Positions 24,731-35,756 of a stretch of 64,000 bases of DNA are shown in pieces. Numbering within the stretch: the stretch's first letter is position 1; every line of letters begins with the position of its first letter. A model generated the notes under the pieces. It saw only the letters and a list, made by a program, of their open reading frames with translations. It was not told the DNA's origin and did no database searches. A program made the position numbers and the translations under genes. This DNA comes from Tetraselmis striata. Taxonomy: Eukaryota; Chlorophyta; Chlorodendrophyceae; Chlorodendrales; Chlorodendraceae. Location of the stretch: contig VCJN01000490.1 of the NCBI GenBank assembly GCA_006384855.1, positions 22,913 through 86,912 of the forward strand, in the 5' to 3' direction.

Positions 24731-25452
24731 CTTTCCGCGCAGGTCCTACGTTCCATTGTATGTATATACATACGTACATGTACTGCTCCGAAACCAGCCC
24801 AAACTTAATGAGTGCACAAGTGTAAATGGGTGGGGGGGGGGGGGGGTGGGGGGGGGGGGGGGGGGATGTGGCGGCGGGGCATCCACTCACACATACCCCG
24901 GCGATGCATGACTGATATTACATGCCGTGGCGGGTCGGCGGGCCGACCCGGCGGGGGGGGGGGGGGGGGGGGCGTCTATTCAACTACACGTGCGACAGTG
25001 TCGTTTCGTGGAGCAGTATATGTGCCCGGCCTCATTTATGCCGCCCCCTACCTGCGCTGCATGGTCCACCCCTACGAATTACTTAGCACAAACCGCCATT
25101 ACTTAATAGGAACCTAGCACAGCCAGGCTTATATGCCCGCTTTGCCGATCAACTTCTACGCACTTTCCGTCCCTCAACCGCCGGACATGGGGGTTAAGCC
25201 GCCAGCCTCGGCAGTTGATTAGCCAGACTTGGCATCCCGTACCGTGTCCATGGCTTCGCAGCTCTGCCGCCGGCACACGCCGAGTCCGGCGCTTGCTGCC
25301 GCGGGGTTGCGCACGCATGCACGCACGGTAATACGCCGCCGACGCCGCGACGCTTACTTCCACCACCTTCGCCAGCCGCAGCTTCGCACGCCTTTCCGCC
25401 GACATACGAAACGCACGAATCCCACCCCCCCCCCCCCCCCCGTCCCCGCGTC

Positions 25453-26343
25453 ATGTATATTATATTCGAGGCGACAATGCGGGGCGCAGCACACGCCGCG
25501 GCGTGGGTCGGCGGAGCGGCAGGCGGCGGGAGCCCTAATGGCCGGGCAGTATCCACACCCACACAGGCACCGCCGCTCACCTCCGACGCGGATGAACCGC
25601 CTCCCAAAGGAAACATGCCGGTTGGTGGTAAGCCCAGCAGGCGTGGGGTGCCGGCGCCGGTACTGGTGCGACGGAGCTGTCGCGTCATGAACCGCACCGC
25701 ATGTGGAGCAACACATGGCGGTGCCGGCCCCACCTATGTCTAGGGCCACCTCCTCACACCACCCCGCCACGACGGCGTCGGCCACCGCCGACGGCGCCGT
25801 TGCGGGGGGGCACGCCCTGCCAGGCGACGATGATGCGCCTGGTGCGCCGCGTCAGGAGGCGGAGGAGGCCGTGGTCGAGGCGACTGATCGGGCTGAGGGG
25901 GTTGTCGAGGCGAGCGAGGCTGCGCTCGCGCCACCCGCCCCGCAGCCACCTGCGGGACATGCCGACTTGCTCGTCGCCATGTTGACCGGAGCACTACGAG
26001 CAGTGGCGGGAGGCGGCCACATGCACTATCATGTGCGTGTCCTGGCCGGACGCCGTCATGCGTGGACTGCGGCCAACGGACGGACTGGGAGTGTTGCTGC
26101 GACGGCACCCCGGCTTTGTGCGGCCCCAAGTACCCATGCATGGCGACCCATCAGCGGGCAGTCCCCTGCCCGGCCATGGCCACGGTGAGGGCGGAGTTCC
26201 GCCATGTCAGGGACGCGTTCCACGACGCGACTCGCGCCGCCGTGTGTGAGGCTTCCGAGAAGGCACGCGCGGCTGGTAGGGTGCGCATGGTGAGGCGGCG
26301 GACGGCCCAGGAGCTGAAGGAGAGCGAGACATGCCGTCAGTGA
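25453..26343 (+). CDS. CACTA accessory zinc-ribbon ORF (copy 1, frameshifted)
   Basis: Read opposite to the transposase. An upstream frame (TSDADEPPPKGNMPVGGK, 25453-25743) overlaps a frame starting at 25703 (MEQHMAVPAPP, then an acidic EEAVVEATDRAE stretch, then HADLLVAMLTGALRAVAGG). The last part, ending at 26343, carries CVDCGQRTDWECCCDGTPALCGP-type cysteines followed by a basic helix. One base is missing near 26050 relative to copy 3, so the cysteine-rich part is out of frame here. CxxC pairs suggest a zinc ribbon. No function is known to me; an accessory role in transposition is inferred only from its presence in all three copies. Confidence 0.45.
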
Positions 26344-26379
26344 GGTCGGGCGCAATGTCATTGGGTGGGGCACACGGAC

Positions 26380-26905
26380 GTGTAACACTTGCACTTTGCG
26401 CGTACTGCTGGGTTACATCCAAGCGGTGTCACACTATGCAACCGGAAAGGCTGCGTTGCTACTGCAAACGATGCTACGCCTCACTCGGTAGCAACCGCTG
26501 CCCCGCCTATCCCACAGCCGCTGCCCCCCCCCCCCCCCCCCCTCGCGCACCGTCCTGCGACCTCGCGTGGATCCACGCCACCAGCAGCTTGCACTTGCAC
26601 TTTGCGCGTACTGCTGGGTTACATCCAGGCGGCGTCACACTATGCAACCGGAAAGGCTGCGTTGCTACTGCAAACGATGCGACGCCTCACTCTGTACCAA
26701 CCGCTGCCGCGCCTATCCCACAGCCGCTGCCCCCCCCCCCCCCCCCCCGCGCGCGGGATCCCCGCCATCAGCAGCTTGCACTTGCACTTTGCGCGTACTG
26801 ATGGGTTACATCCAGGCGGCGTCACACCGGAAAGGCTGCGTTGCTACTGCAAACGATGCTACGCCTCACTCGGTAGCAACCGCTGCCCCGCCCATCCCAC
26901 TCGGG
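26380..26905. repeat. ~195-bp tandem repeat with poly-C ends (copy 1)
   Basis: Three units starting near 26390, 26594 and 26778, each with CACTTTGCGCGTACTG, ACCGGAAAGGCTGCGTTGCT and a terminal C16-18 run. Copy 2 has two units and copy 3 has one. Confidence 0.85.
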
Positions 26906-27326
26906 ATGCTGAGAGCAGCTAAAGGGCACCGGGGGCGGGGCAAGAGGGAGCAGGGCCAATGATTGTGGAAGAGCGGGGACCCGCTTGCATGCCATCGTAT
27001 TATATCTTGCACAATATCTGTTGCTGCACTCATATCTCACATCACTAGCTTAGCTATAGTGATTTCCCCCCCCCCCCCCCCCCCCCCGCACCGAGTACGC
27101 ACAAGCCTGGGTATACGCATCAACTGCCCGCCGGGATGAGAAACTGGTATTGGTAGTGTGTCTGTGGGGTGGAGGGGGGGCAAAAGAGCTGCCAATTGCT
27201 GCCAAGCTGGTGCGTTACATTGGGGCAGGCGCTGGGCAGACAATTGGGGCTCGCTTCAGAGCATTGTCTAGTGCATTGTCTAGCTTGTAATGCATCCATT
27301 TCCGCCGATTCCGCTGTATGCGCTGT

Positions 27327-28222
27327 CTTGGCGCCGCGCTCCCCCGGCCGCCGCGCCTTGGCGCCGCGCTGCCCCGGCCGCCGCGCCTTGGCGCCGCGCT
27401 GCCCCGGCCGCCGCGCCTTGGCGCCGCGCTCCCCCGGCCGCCGCGCCTTGGCGCCGCGCTGCCCCTGCCGCCGCGCCTTGGCGCCGCGCTGCCCCGGCCG
27501 CCGCGCCTTGGCGCCGCGCTGCCCCGGCCGCCGCGCCTTGGCGCCGCGCTGCCCCGGCCGCCGCGCCTTGGCGCCGCGCTCCCCCGGCCGCCGCGCCTTG
27601 GCGCCGCGCTGCCCCGGCCGCCGCGCCTTGCCGCCGCGCCTTGGCGCCGCGCTGCCCCGGCCGCCGCGCCTTGGCGCCGCGCTGCCCCTGCCGCCGCGCC
27701 TTGGCGCCGCGCTGCCCCGGCCGCCGCGCCTTGGCGCCGCGCTGCCCCGGCCGCCGCGCCTTGGCGCCGCGCTGCCCCGGCCGCCGCGCCTTGGCGCCGC
27801 GCTCCCCCGGCCGCCGCGCCTTGGCGCCGCGCTGCCCCGGCCGCCGCGCCTTGGCGCCGCGCTGCCCCGGCCGCCGCGCCTTGGCGCCGCGCTGCCCCGG
27901 CCGCCGCGCCTTGGCGCCGCGCTGCCCCGGCCGCCGCGCCTTGGCGCCGCGCTCCCCCGGCCGCCGCGCCTTGGCGCCGCGCTCCCCCGGCCGCCGCGCC
28001 TTGGCGCCGCGCTGCCCCGGCCACCGCGCCTTGGCGCCGCGCTCCCCCGGCCGCCGCGCCTTGGCGCCGCGCTCCCCCGGCCGCCGCGCCTTGGCGCCGC
28101 GCTCCCCCGGCCGCCGCGCCTTGGCGCCGCGCTGCCCCGGCCGCCGCGCCTTGGCGCCGCGCTGCCCCGGCCGCCGCGCCTTGGCGCCGCGCTGCCCCGG
28201 CCGCTGCGCCTTGGCGCCGCGA
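27327..28222. repeat. 30-bp GC-rich minisatellite (copy 1)
   Basis: About 29-30 near-identical 30-bp units (CGCCTTGGCGCCGCGCTGCC, then CCGGCCGC). Substitutions at single positions and one truncated unit at about 27630 are visible. The 30-bp period is divisible by three, so all frames on both strands stay open for over 300 codons. These open frames are not evidence of genes. Confidence 0.95.
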
Positions 28223-28239
28223 TGGGTCTAGAGTCCTCC

Positions 28240-29700
28240 CCTCCCTGGTGAGCGCGTCCACCTGCGCCTTGCGCTCGGGGCCGTCCTCCTCCGTCACCAC
28301 ATTCTGCAACCCCCACCGCGTGACGAACCACGCAACTCCTTGCATGCGCTTGTACATGTGCCCAAGCACCGCCTAGGGACGCGAAGCTCCTTCTCGTTCA
28401 TGATCGCCTTTACCCGGGCCTCCTCGAGCAGCGGACCGGCGTTAAGAATGGAAAATGTTTCCATATGGTGCAAGCAGTCCTCCATGACCCAGCCGGACTG
28501 CACCGTCACCTTGCCTGACCCTGCAGTCATGGAGGGGAATGCCGTCATGCCCACGCCCACGCCCACGCCCGGGGGGGGGGGGGGGGGGGTTACCTTTCGA
28601 CTTCTTGGACACCGCAAACGAAGGGCGCAACCCGCGTCCAAAGTTGCTGGGTATCGGGACTAAAGCCTGGCGCCGGTCTTCCTACTTCATAGCTCGGAAT
28701 CCAATGTGGCCCTGCACGGTGACAAATTTCCTCCAGAAGTCCCTTCCCAAGCCAAAAAAAAACAGGTGGAACGGCGCGAGGGGGAAGAGGTTGACCATGC
28801 TGACATAGCCCAGGACCACATGCACATGGCACACGCCATGGCAGCCAGTGTTGTGCTTGGCCTCCGCCAGCCGGGTTGTGTTGAACGCACGCCGGGCAAG
28901 GTGCGTGATTCACTGGACAAGTCATCGCCTTCATGGACGGTTACCAAGCGAGCATCCCCGTCCGCATCCACAGGGGGGTGCTCCTGGGCAGCCGCCATAG
29001 CCTCCACAACCTGCCACGCCGACCGGGCGGGTGCGTGTGATTCCATACAACCGCAGTTGAGTGGTGCCACCCGCACGCAGGCCGGGCCCACTCACCTCTG
29101 AACGCAGAAGGTCCACAATGTCACCGTCCTCGAAAACAGCGCGCCATTGGGTCGCCCCGCCGTAGTCCTCCAACACCCACTCGGTAACGACGCCGGTTAT
29201 CACGCCGTAGTGCCATACTCCCCGGAACTTCTTGGCGATGACCTTCATGTAGAAGTCACCGGGATCGCCTTTCCGTATCACGCCCTCATCGGCAGCTTCC
29301 ACGTCCGCCGGCGGCCACGCAGGCGCGTCGATGTCCACACCGTCTTCGCCAACGGGGTCCTCCCCCCCACACACATCACATCGTCCTCCGAGACCGGCGC
29401 CGGCGGGCCGTTTCCGACGGCTGCAGCTACTCCTGCTGCCGCCCCTGCCGCTGCTGCTGCTACTGCTGCCGCCCTGCTGCTGCTGCTTGTAATAAGGCGG
29501 CCTTGCGGTGCAACTTAGCCGCACGCTTCAACGAGTGGCTACAGTTCGGGTATTTCCGGAAGTGCCGCTCTCGCGCCGTCCTTTCACTACTGCCCGTCAC
29601 GATGCCGTGGCAGTGCTTGCATGTGTACACGCCATTCTTCGACACACTCGACATCCATCCCTCTCCCGGCATGCCTGCTGCCGCGCGCGCGCGGGGGGGG
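28240..29700 (-). pseudogene. CACTA Tnp2 transposase relic (copy 1)
   Basis: Reading right to left, first comes a BED-type zinc finger (YTCKHCHGIVTG, then HFRKYPNCSHS, about 29650-29560). A Gln/Ala/Ser-rich linker follows, then a Tudor/Agenet-like domain (KKFRGVWHYGVITG, then AVFEDGDIVDLLRSE, about 29300-29110) ending at a GTGAGT donor. The next exon reads VVEAMAAAQEHPPVDADG and stops matching copy 3 after DDLSSES. It then jumps to a late Tnp2-like segment (LAPFHLFFFGLGRDFW, about 28790) and a C-terminal part (GWVMEDCLHHMETFS, then [16 protein letters not shown]). The Tnp2 N-terminus and most of the DDE core are deleted, so the protein should not catalyse transposition. Confidence 0.65.
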
Positions 29701-30622
29701 CGGGGGGGTTGAGAGTTGGGGTGGATGTAGCCCACCACCGGCAGGGAGCACAAATGCGAGTGCGCGGCTGTCCGCGCTTGGTTCAGCGGTGAGCGGCGGT
29801 GACCGCCAGGCGACCCCGTACTTCATGCGCGTGCTGGGGCGTTACACAATCATCAGCAGTTAGGGCGGCTGCATTAAAACGCGCACCTACGAACACCACC
29901 TACCGCCTACCACCTACCGCACCACCTACATCCGCCCACACCTCCGCCCGTCGTGCCGCACACCGCCGCACACCGCGGCGATGTGCAGCGATGTGCAGCG
30001 AGTACTTGCAGCCGCCTGTACTTAGCCCGGGTACTCCGCGTCGGCGGGCGACACGCGAGCCCGCGTGCGCATATCAATTTGATGAAATTATGGAAACGAG
30101 AAATTCATATAGTACTTTACAGGTCGCCCGCGATAGTCGTCGCTACTGGGTATGAAATCCACGTCCCTCGTCCGTCCCGTATCGTCCCCGTATGTCGTCG
30201 TTCGTCACCAGTAGGGCACATTTACGTCACATCTGAATCTCACAGTGTTGGGACTTCCGCCATGCTGTTTTTTAACGCCTCAGCACAAGCGCTCCCTGAC
30301 GACGCCCAACGCCCAACGGCATCGTACGGCTCAAACCGGCTGAATTGCTACAAATGCGGGCGGGCAGTTAACCAGATGCATCGCATCAGCGCCAATGACT
30401 AGCTCCTACCCGCCCCCACACGCTGCGAGCCGCCGGCGCAAAAGTACCGGAGTGCCATGGGGCGTCGCAACTCCCAGCGCCGTATTCCTGATGGGAAGGA
30501 GGGCTGGACGCCTGCCCACGGCTAACTGTAGGGTACCGGTATCGGCACATTAGTAGCCCTCGCCACGGCCCGCATAACTGTATGCTTACGCGACGCGCCA
30601 ATAACAGTCAGTTGGCCATCAC

Positions 30623-31055
30623 TGCGGCAGTCTCAACCGGATAGAGACTGCAAGGACAAACAAAGGTGGGTGTGCAGTGGTGGTGCAAAGGCGAGAGGGT
30701 ACAGTGTTTTGAGAATACAACAATAATTGGTTTCAAGGTTGTCACCACCCGCCGCTATATATACTATGGTTGGTGCCGGCACTGGCCGTCAGACCATGCC
30801 GACCTATAGCAGCACGCTCACTGCGAAGAGCGTCACCTTGGAGAGACGAACGAAAGGCATAACGTCAGCCTAGTCATAGTATGGCATTGTATGTTATATA
30901 CATGTAACAATACTGGCTGATAGTCATCAGCAGCCTCGGGTATGGAATATCCCCCGAGGTACAGCACTAGATAGTGCGCGCGGCTCGCGCACACTAGTAT
31001 TGGTATTATGCCAAAGGTAGCTCAGGACTAGCTACAATGCATTGTAACTGTCACA
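30623..31055 (-). repeat. 3' LTR of the Ty3/gypsy element
   Basis: 433 bp, beginning TGCGGCAGTC and ending TGTCACA on the + strand. It has a few differences and about 10 bases of indel relative to its partner. Confidence 0.92.
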
Positions 31056-31092
31056 CTACATCTCTCCCCCCATGGACAACATAAAGCAATAT

Positions 31093-31800
31093 TCAATTTG
31101 CAGTTGGAATTCTAGCCGGATATTTAGCCGCATGCTGCAGAAACTTATCTGACTCAGCAAACTGCAGCCACATCGGCGTATCCAGAAAACTTTGCAAAGC
31201 AACAGTCCGTTTTACATCAAACAAACGATGCCAAACAGGTGCAATAGTTTTATCTGCAAAGTGCACCAGAATTTGCAATTGAGATCCTTTGCGGCCAGGC
31301 ATCAAGCCAATCTTGACTGCAGATATCTTTTCAATTTCAAACTCTTGGCTTTCAGGATCTTCCTCAGAACCCGTGGCCAATGGCACAACCGGTCGAATAG
31401 GTGCAGTCGGACATGGCCGCAAACTATTCACATGAAAAACCGGATGCAACTTCATCCCCGGAGGCAACTGCAACCGGAAACTATAATTGCCAATCTTCTC
31501 AATAATCGGAAAAGGACCCAACTGCCTATCCATTAACTTCTGGTTAGGTTGGCCTTTGATTTTCAGAAAGCGAGTAACAATACTCACTTTATCTCCAACA
31601 TTGAAAACGGGAACATACCGCCCTCTGTTGCCTTTCCGTAGGACGAACAGTCAAATCATCCTTATGAATTGCCAAAATCGATTTGACTAAGTCATGGATG
31701 TCTTTCATATTTTGGATTTTCTGTTGAGCACTGACTAACACAGGTATTGTGGGCCTCATGGCAAACAATAAGTCAGGAGGTGTTTCAGGATTAAATCCGT
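31093..31800 (-). pseudogene. Integrase C-terminal tail, frameshifted
   Basis: The frame at 31587-31093 has the post-catalytic gypsy integrase landmarks (KLMDRQLGPFPIIEKIG, then KLHPVFHVNSLRP) and a long tail. A short intermediate frame (about 31800-31600, containing PDLLFAMRPTIPVLVSAQQK) links it to the integrase core in other frames. At least two frameshifts therefore separate the pieces. The tail resembles a degenerate chromodomain position, but no aromatic cage could be identified. Confidence 0.7.
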
Positions 31801-31808
31801 AATTAACC

Positions 31809-32968
31809 TCAAACTAATGGTGTATGCTCAATACCAAGTGCACGATTAGAATTATATGAAAATTCCATCAACGGCAATCGATCAACCCAATTGGTGCCAT
31901 CAAAGCAACAAAACGCTCGAGCCAGTTCACAGACAATGGCATTGATCCTTTCAGTCAGACCATCCGTTTCAGGATGTTGGCCACTAGACATGTTCAACTT
32001 AGTGCCTAGGCGACGCCACAAAGTCTGCCAAAAAGACGACATAAATCTCGGATCACGGTCCGAAATTATAACCCTTGGTAAACCATGCAGCCTGTATACT
32101 TCCCTCAGAAATAACTCAGCTGAATATTTTCCAGTCACAGTTTTAGTCGTCGGAATAAAATGTGCTTGACGGGTTAGATGGCATACAACAACCAACATTG
32201 CATCAAAACCATTACTCACAGGTAAATCGGTAATGAAATCCAAACCAACCGAGTGCCAAGGACGTGGCGGCACTGGAAGCGGCTGCGTCGGTGCTGCCGG
32301 CTGCGGACGAGAACGTACCCGCCTACAGGTTGGACAATTATCACAATAGGCTTTCACGTCATGACGTATACGCGTCCACCAAAAACGATCCAAGGCACGT
32401 GCCAAGGTACTCTGAACACCCCGCAGGTGCGCAGCTATCTCGGTAGTATATGACGGGCGATCATTGCTAGGCTCGATGGTGATTCGATCAGGGAAACGAG
32501 GACCATTATCAGCAGGCGGGTCGACCGCTACTTGAGGTCCAACAAACGGTATCCGACTATCATTAACCAGCTGCTCAGCACGGTAAGGCCAACGAGTGTC
32601 ATTCTTCAGCTCATAAAAGTTCACTCGAGTTTCGTACAGAAAGCAGTCGGTTCCATTGATAGTCACACAGTCGAACAGATTCAGGTCAGCCGGATTCATC
32701 GTGATCCCGGTTTTAGTTTGCAGCATACGTACTGCGAGTTCGCGGACTGACAGGTCGATAAGTGTCGAGGTCCCACAGGGCAGAAAAGCAGTGTTATTAT
32801 GATTCGGTTCAATAGTCATCATAATGTCACGCTCAGAACCAGCTCCAGTGCCTGAAGTAACAATCACATATGCTGTGACACCGCAGTCGAAGGGTAGCTT
32901 AGTATCTGCGTCCCGCTCTCGAGCCGCCAGTTGTGCGTGCGAAAACTTGCGCCTCATCACATCACTCA
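31809..32968 (-). CDS. Ty3/gypsy integrase with unusual N-terminal region
   Basis: The start was taken at 32968 (MSDVMRRKFSHAQLA), because the longer open frame upstream runs into the LTR. The first ~200 residues do not look like RT, RNase H or protease (CGVTAYVIVTSGTGAG, then LNLFDCVTINGTDCFLYE). The integrase follows: zinc-binding remnant YCDNCPTC with only one clear His (AHLRG), then the catalytic core with D in GLDFITDLP, D in IISDRDPRF and E in TDGLTERIN. The frame breaks at 31809. Protein-coding potential is largely intact, but the element cannot retrotranspose alone. Confidence 0.8.
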
Positions 32969-33027
32969 TTATACAACAAACGAGGAGTACTTGCAGTGGA
33001 AGACTTGAAGAATATGAAGCAACGCAA

Positions 33028-33040
33028 CGCTCCGAAACCA
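33028..33040 (-). promoter_or_regulatory. tRNA primer-binding site
   Basis: The + strand reads CGCTCCGAAACCA, which would match the 3' end of a tRNA including the CCA tail. It lies one base from the 5' LTR, as expected for the minus-strand primer site. Confidence 0.6.
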
Positions 33041-33041
33041 G

Positions 33042-33464
33042 TGCGGCAGTCTCAACATGATAGAGACTGCAAGGACAAACAAAGGTGGGTGTGCAGTGGT
33101 GGTGCAAAGGCGAGAGGCTACAGTGTTTTGAGAATACAACAATAATTGGTTTCAAGGTTGTCACCACCCGCCGCCATATATACTATGGTTGGTGCCGGCA
33201 CTGGTCGTCAGACCATGCCGACCTATAGCAGCACGCTCACTTCGAAGAGCGTCACCTTGGAGAGACGAACGAAATGCATAACGTCAGCCTAGTCATAGTA
33301 TGGCATTGGTATACATATAACAATACTGGCTGATAATCATCAGCAGCCTCGGGTATGGAACATCCCCCGAGGTACAGAACTAGTGCGCGCGGCACGCGCA
33401 CACTAGTATTGGTATTATGCCAAAGGTAGCTCAGGACTAGTTACAATACATTGTAACTGTCACA
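33042..33464 (-). repeat. 5' LTR of the Ty3/gypsy element
   Basis: 423 bp, the partner of 30623-31055. In transcript orientation it is the upstream LTR, directly followed by the primer-binding site. Confidence 0.92.
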
Positions 33465-33908
33465 ATCACCACCCAGCCCACGCCCGCCGCTCATGGGGCG
33501 ACCATACACGGTTCGGTCACTCAAGGTCCGGCACAACGTCTCGAGGACACTAAAGCCTGCCGCCACGATGGTTTTCGCCATCATCCAGGCGGAGTACGGC
33601 CAAAGCTTGTCAGGTGAGCGCGGGCGAGTCACAGTACGCACTCGACTTTCTGCCAAACCGCGACCCTCCTCCCCTCGCCGTCAAAGTGATCCATGTACCA
33701 GATCCGGCACCCGCCCTAGTCAAACTTCAGAATCCGGCAGTATAGAACCATATCAAAGTTTCATCTCCCGGTCAGAATATGTGTCGACCCCATGTGTGGC
33801 CTGTGGTGTGTGAATATATGTTGCTGTGTGCAAGCAAGTGCATTATTATGTCTGGTGATGCGTGCGCTGCGCCGCTGAGCGACTCAACGACCTACGACTC
33901 AACGGCCG

Positions 33909-34190
33909 ATGCACGGCCTGCGACACCCCCTAAGTGTCCGGACCATCCTGAGCGACGAGCGGGCGTGCAGAGCGGAGCTTGCCTACGTGATTCACCGGAA
34001 ATTGAGGGCGCCGGGGGCGTTGGGAGTCACGCGCTGGACGGTGCCCATGCTCTACTCCTTCCACCATACCTTCGCAGAGGACTCTTGGTGGAAGCACTTC
34101 CCTACACGGAAGATCCCAGGTAATAGGCGCACTGCCTTCTGGACTGAAGATTTTTCAGCCGTAGAGGACATGTGCCAGTTCCAAAGGTGA
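33909..34190 (+). pseudogene. Short open frame of a decayed element, unknown
   Basis: An open frame with a protein-like composition (SDERACRAELAYVIHRKL, then WTVPMLYSFHHTFAEDSWW, then TAFWTEDFSAVEDMCQF) ends at 34190. No family was recognised. It precedes a dispersed repeat and a gag-like remnant, so it probably belongs to transposon debris. Confidence 0.3.
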
Positions 34191-34232
34191 TAGGGGGGAG
34201 GGCAAGCCACCATCTTGGAGGAATATGAAATG

Positions 34233-34433
34233 GAAAAGGGCGATTATTGAGTCAAAATGGGCACATTTCTGGACTCAAAATTACCCCCCCTTAACTCAAA
34301 ATTGTACCCCTTTTGGGGGGTGCAAATTAGCGTTACGCCTAAGACTGTACGAATGTACTGTGAAACTGGGCTTTGACACGTTCCTCTTCTTGCCAAAAGT
34401 GTACGAGGTACTATTCAATACTCTCACACGCCA
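34233..34433 (+). repeat. ~195-bp dispersed repeat, copy A
   Basis: Nearly the same sequence recurs at 50711-50908 in the same orientation, starting GGGCGATTATTGAGTCAAAA and ending near CGAGGTACTATTCA. It contains a CCCC(TT)GGGG inverted core. A shorter relative occurs near 47170-47270. Confidence 0.75.
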
Positions 34434-34448
34434 ATACCCACGACCCAG

Positions 34449-35110
34449 CCCATGAGGCCCCTGCAGCCGAGCGGTGGGCAACATCGAAGCGGTCCGCCAT
34501 GGCATGGGGCCGGAGATTCGCAGCCTTCGCCTCACCGCGAGCCTCAGCCTGACTCCCAGCCTCAAGCCGTGCCATTTTTGGACCCTCTCCTAGGAGCGAC
34601 TCCAACGGTACGCGGACTCGCATCTTCGCTCGCATCTCTCATCAGGGCGCCGTGGGCTGCGTTAAGCGCACCTCGCCGTCGCGCATCTCGACATGAGTGG
34701 TGACACCCGCCCCGTTTCCCACCCGTTTCGTGTTTTCGTACTTGTCTGCCAACGACCTCTAACACCTCACGATACGCAGGACCCAATGCCCTTAGACTGC
34801 ATGGGAGGGGCGGGGACGAGAGCACGGTGAACATGCGGGCCTTCCTGGCCTCCGAAGACCACCGGCTTGTGTACAACGACGAGCTGCGGGGGATTTGCAA
34901 CGAGTATGTCCAAGAAGCTCATTGGCAGCTGCGAATCTCGTCCCCCGGTTTCATTGCCCGGCACAAGGCCCTCGTCATGGCAGACCCGGACTGCGGCTCG
35001 GGTCCTGCCCATGTCGACGGCGTGGCGGGGGGGCTGCTCATCATCTTTCTCAATTGCTGCGCGCCACTCACTGCCGTCGGAGGGGGCGAGATGTGACAAT
35101 TGTCGACGCC
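34449..35110 (+). pseudogene. Gag-like retroelement remnant, copy A
   Basis: This matches 58053-58530 closely. Readable pieces are a Pro/Gln-rich leader (MRPLQPSGGQHRSG), a central part (MRAFLASEDHRLVYNDELRG, 34833 onward) and a Cys cluster near 35085-35130 (CDNCRRLEVGCTWNGE). The CxxC...C-W cluster beside a Pro/Ser-rich leader resembles Gag-type proteins of algal and fungal retroelements. A poly-C run at 35142-35160 follows. The frames are interrupted. Confidence 0.4.
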
Positions 35111-35288
35111 TTGAAGTGGGCTGCACCTGGAATGGTGAGCCCCCCCCCCCCCCCCCCCCCGCCCCCCTTCGCCCTCCACAGTGCCATTATGTTTTAGACG
35201 CTAGTCGGGGTGGAATCTCACCGTCGCGCCTGTCTCTCCCTGCATCTCCGCCCGGTGGGAAGTCGCAGCAGCGTCGCCGCTTGGCGTC

Positions 35289-35756
35289 GTGCCGTGGGTG
35301 GAGCATAATCGGCCGGAGGTCCTTGCCGAGCTGCGGAAGGTCCGGAATCTCTGCACTGGGCGTCTGGCGCAGAGCAAATCTCTCGTCCCCCTCGGTGTCG
35401 CGGACGATCGCTACCGCACGGACGTCTGCCAAGAAAACGAGGACGCTGCGACATACTCGCGCCCTGGCCTTCCTCTTGCCTGCACAAGATGTCCACGCCA
35501 GCCCGCCCAAGGGAGGCGTCAACCCTGCGTTCGCAACAGGATGCCCGAGATGCAAGCACCTCGTGGGCATCACCCCTTGCTTCCGCATCTTCGAGAGCCC
35601 GCACCCCAACGCAGGCGCGAGGATGCCGGGACCGGAGTGGCAAATTCTGTCCTATCACGTCCCCGGCCTATCTACCTTCCTGCCTGAAGTGGACCACGAG
35701 GACGAGGCCCGCAGTCGCAAGCACGAGACAGCGAGAACCATGGCGGCGGCGAAATA
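35289..35756 (+). pseudogene. Retroelement remnant with Cys-rich segment
   Basis: Two overlapping frames each look coding for part of the way: VEHNRPEVLAELRKVRNLC (35289 on) and, in another frame, GCPRCKHLVGITPCFRIFE ending RKHETARTMAAAK at 35756. Their overlap shows a frameshift. Probably part of the same element as the gag-like remnant before it. Confidence 0.35.

Larger units (their letters stand above)
21062..30247 (-). mobile_element. CACTA (EnSpm) transposon, copy 1
   Basis: The 22-bp terminal inverted repeats are perfect (left end begins CACTGTGAGATTCAGATG at 21062; right end closes ATCTGAATCTCACAGTG at 30247). They are flanked by a TTG duplication (21059-21061 and 30248-30250). A 3-bp duplication with CACTA/CACTG ends is the hallmark of the EnSpm/CACTA superfamily. 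Length is 9186 bp. The transposase lies on the minus strand near the right end and is internally deleted. The element also holds an accessory basic-protein gene, a 371-bp array, a zinc-ribbon ORF and a 30-bp minisatellite. Confidence 0.9.
30618..33469 (-). mobile_element. Ty3/gypsy LTR retrotransposon, internally deleted
   Basis: Two near-identical LTRs (33042-33464 is the 5' LTR, 30623-31055 the 3' LTR) are bounded by TG...CA and by an ATCAC duplication at 30618-30622 and 33465-33469. A primer-binding site reading TGGTTTCGGAGCG on the minus strand (33040-33028) starts one base after the 5' LTR. A purine tract (31071-31061 on the minus strand) precedes the 3' LTR. The 2-kb interior has an integrase but no protease, reverse transcriptase or RNase H. 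Confidence 0.9.

Noticed and set aside
27120-28376. Open frames of 313-403 codons on both strands
   Set aside because: All arise from the 30-bp repeat, whose period keeps every frame open. They are Arg/Ala/Pro/Gly repeats without starts, splice borders or family features.
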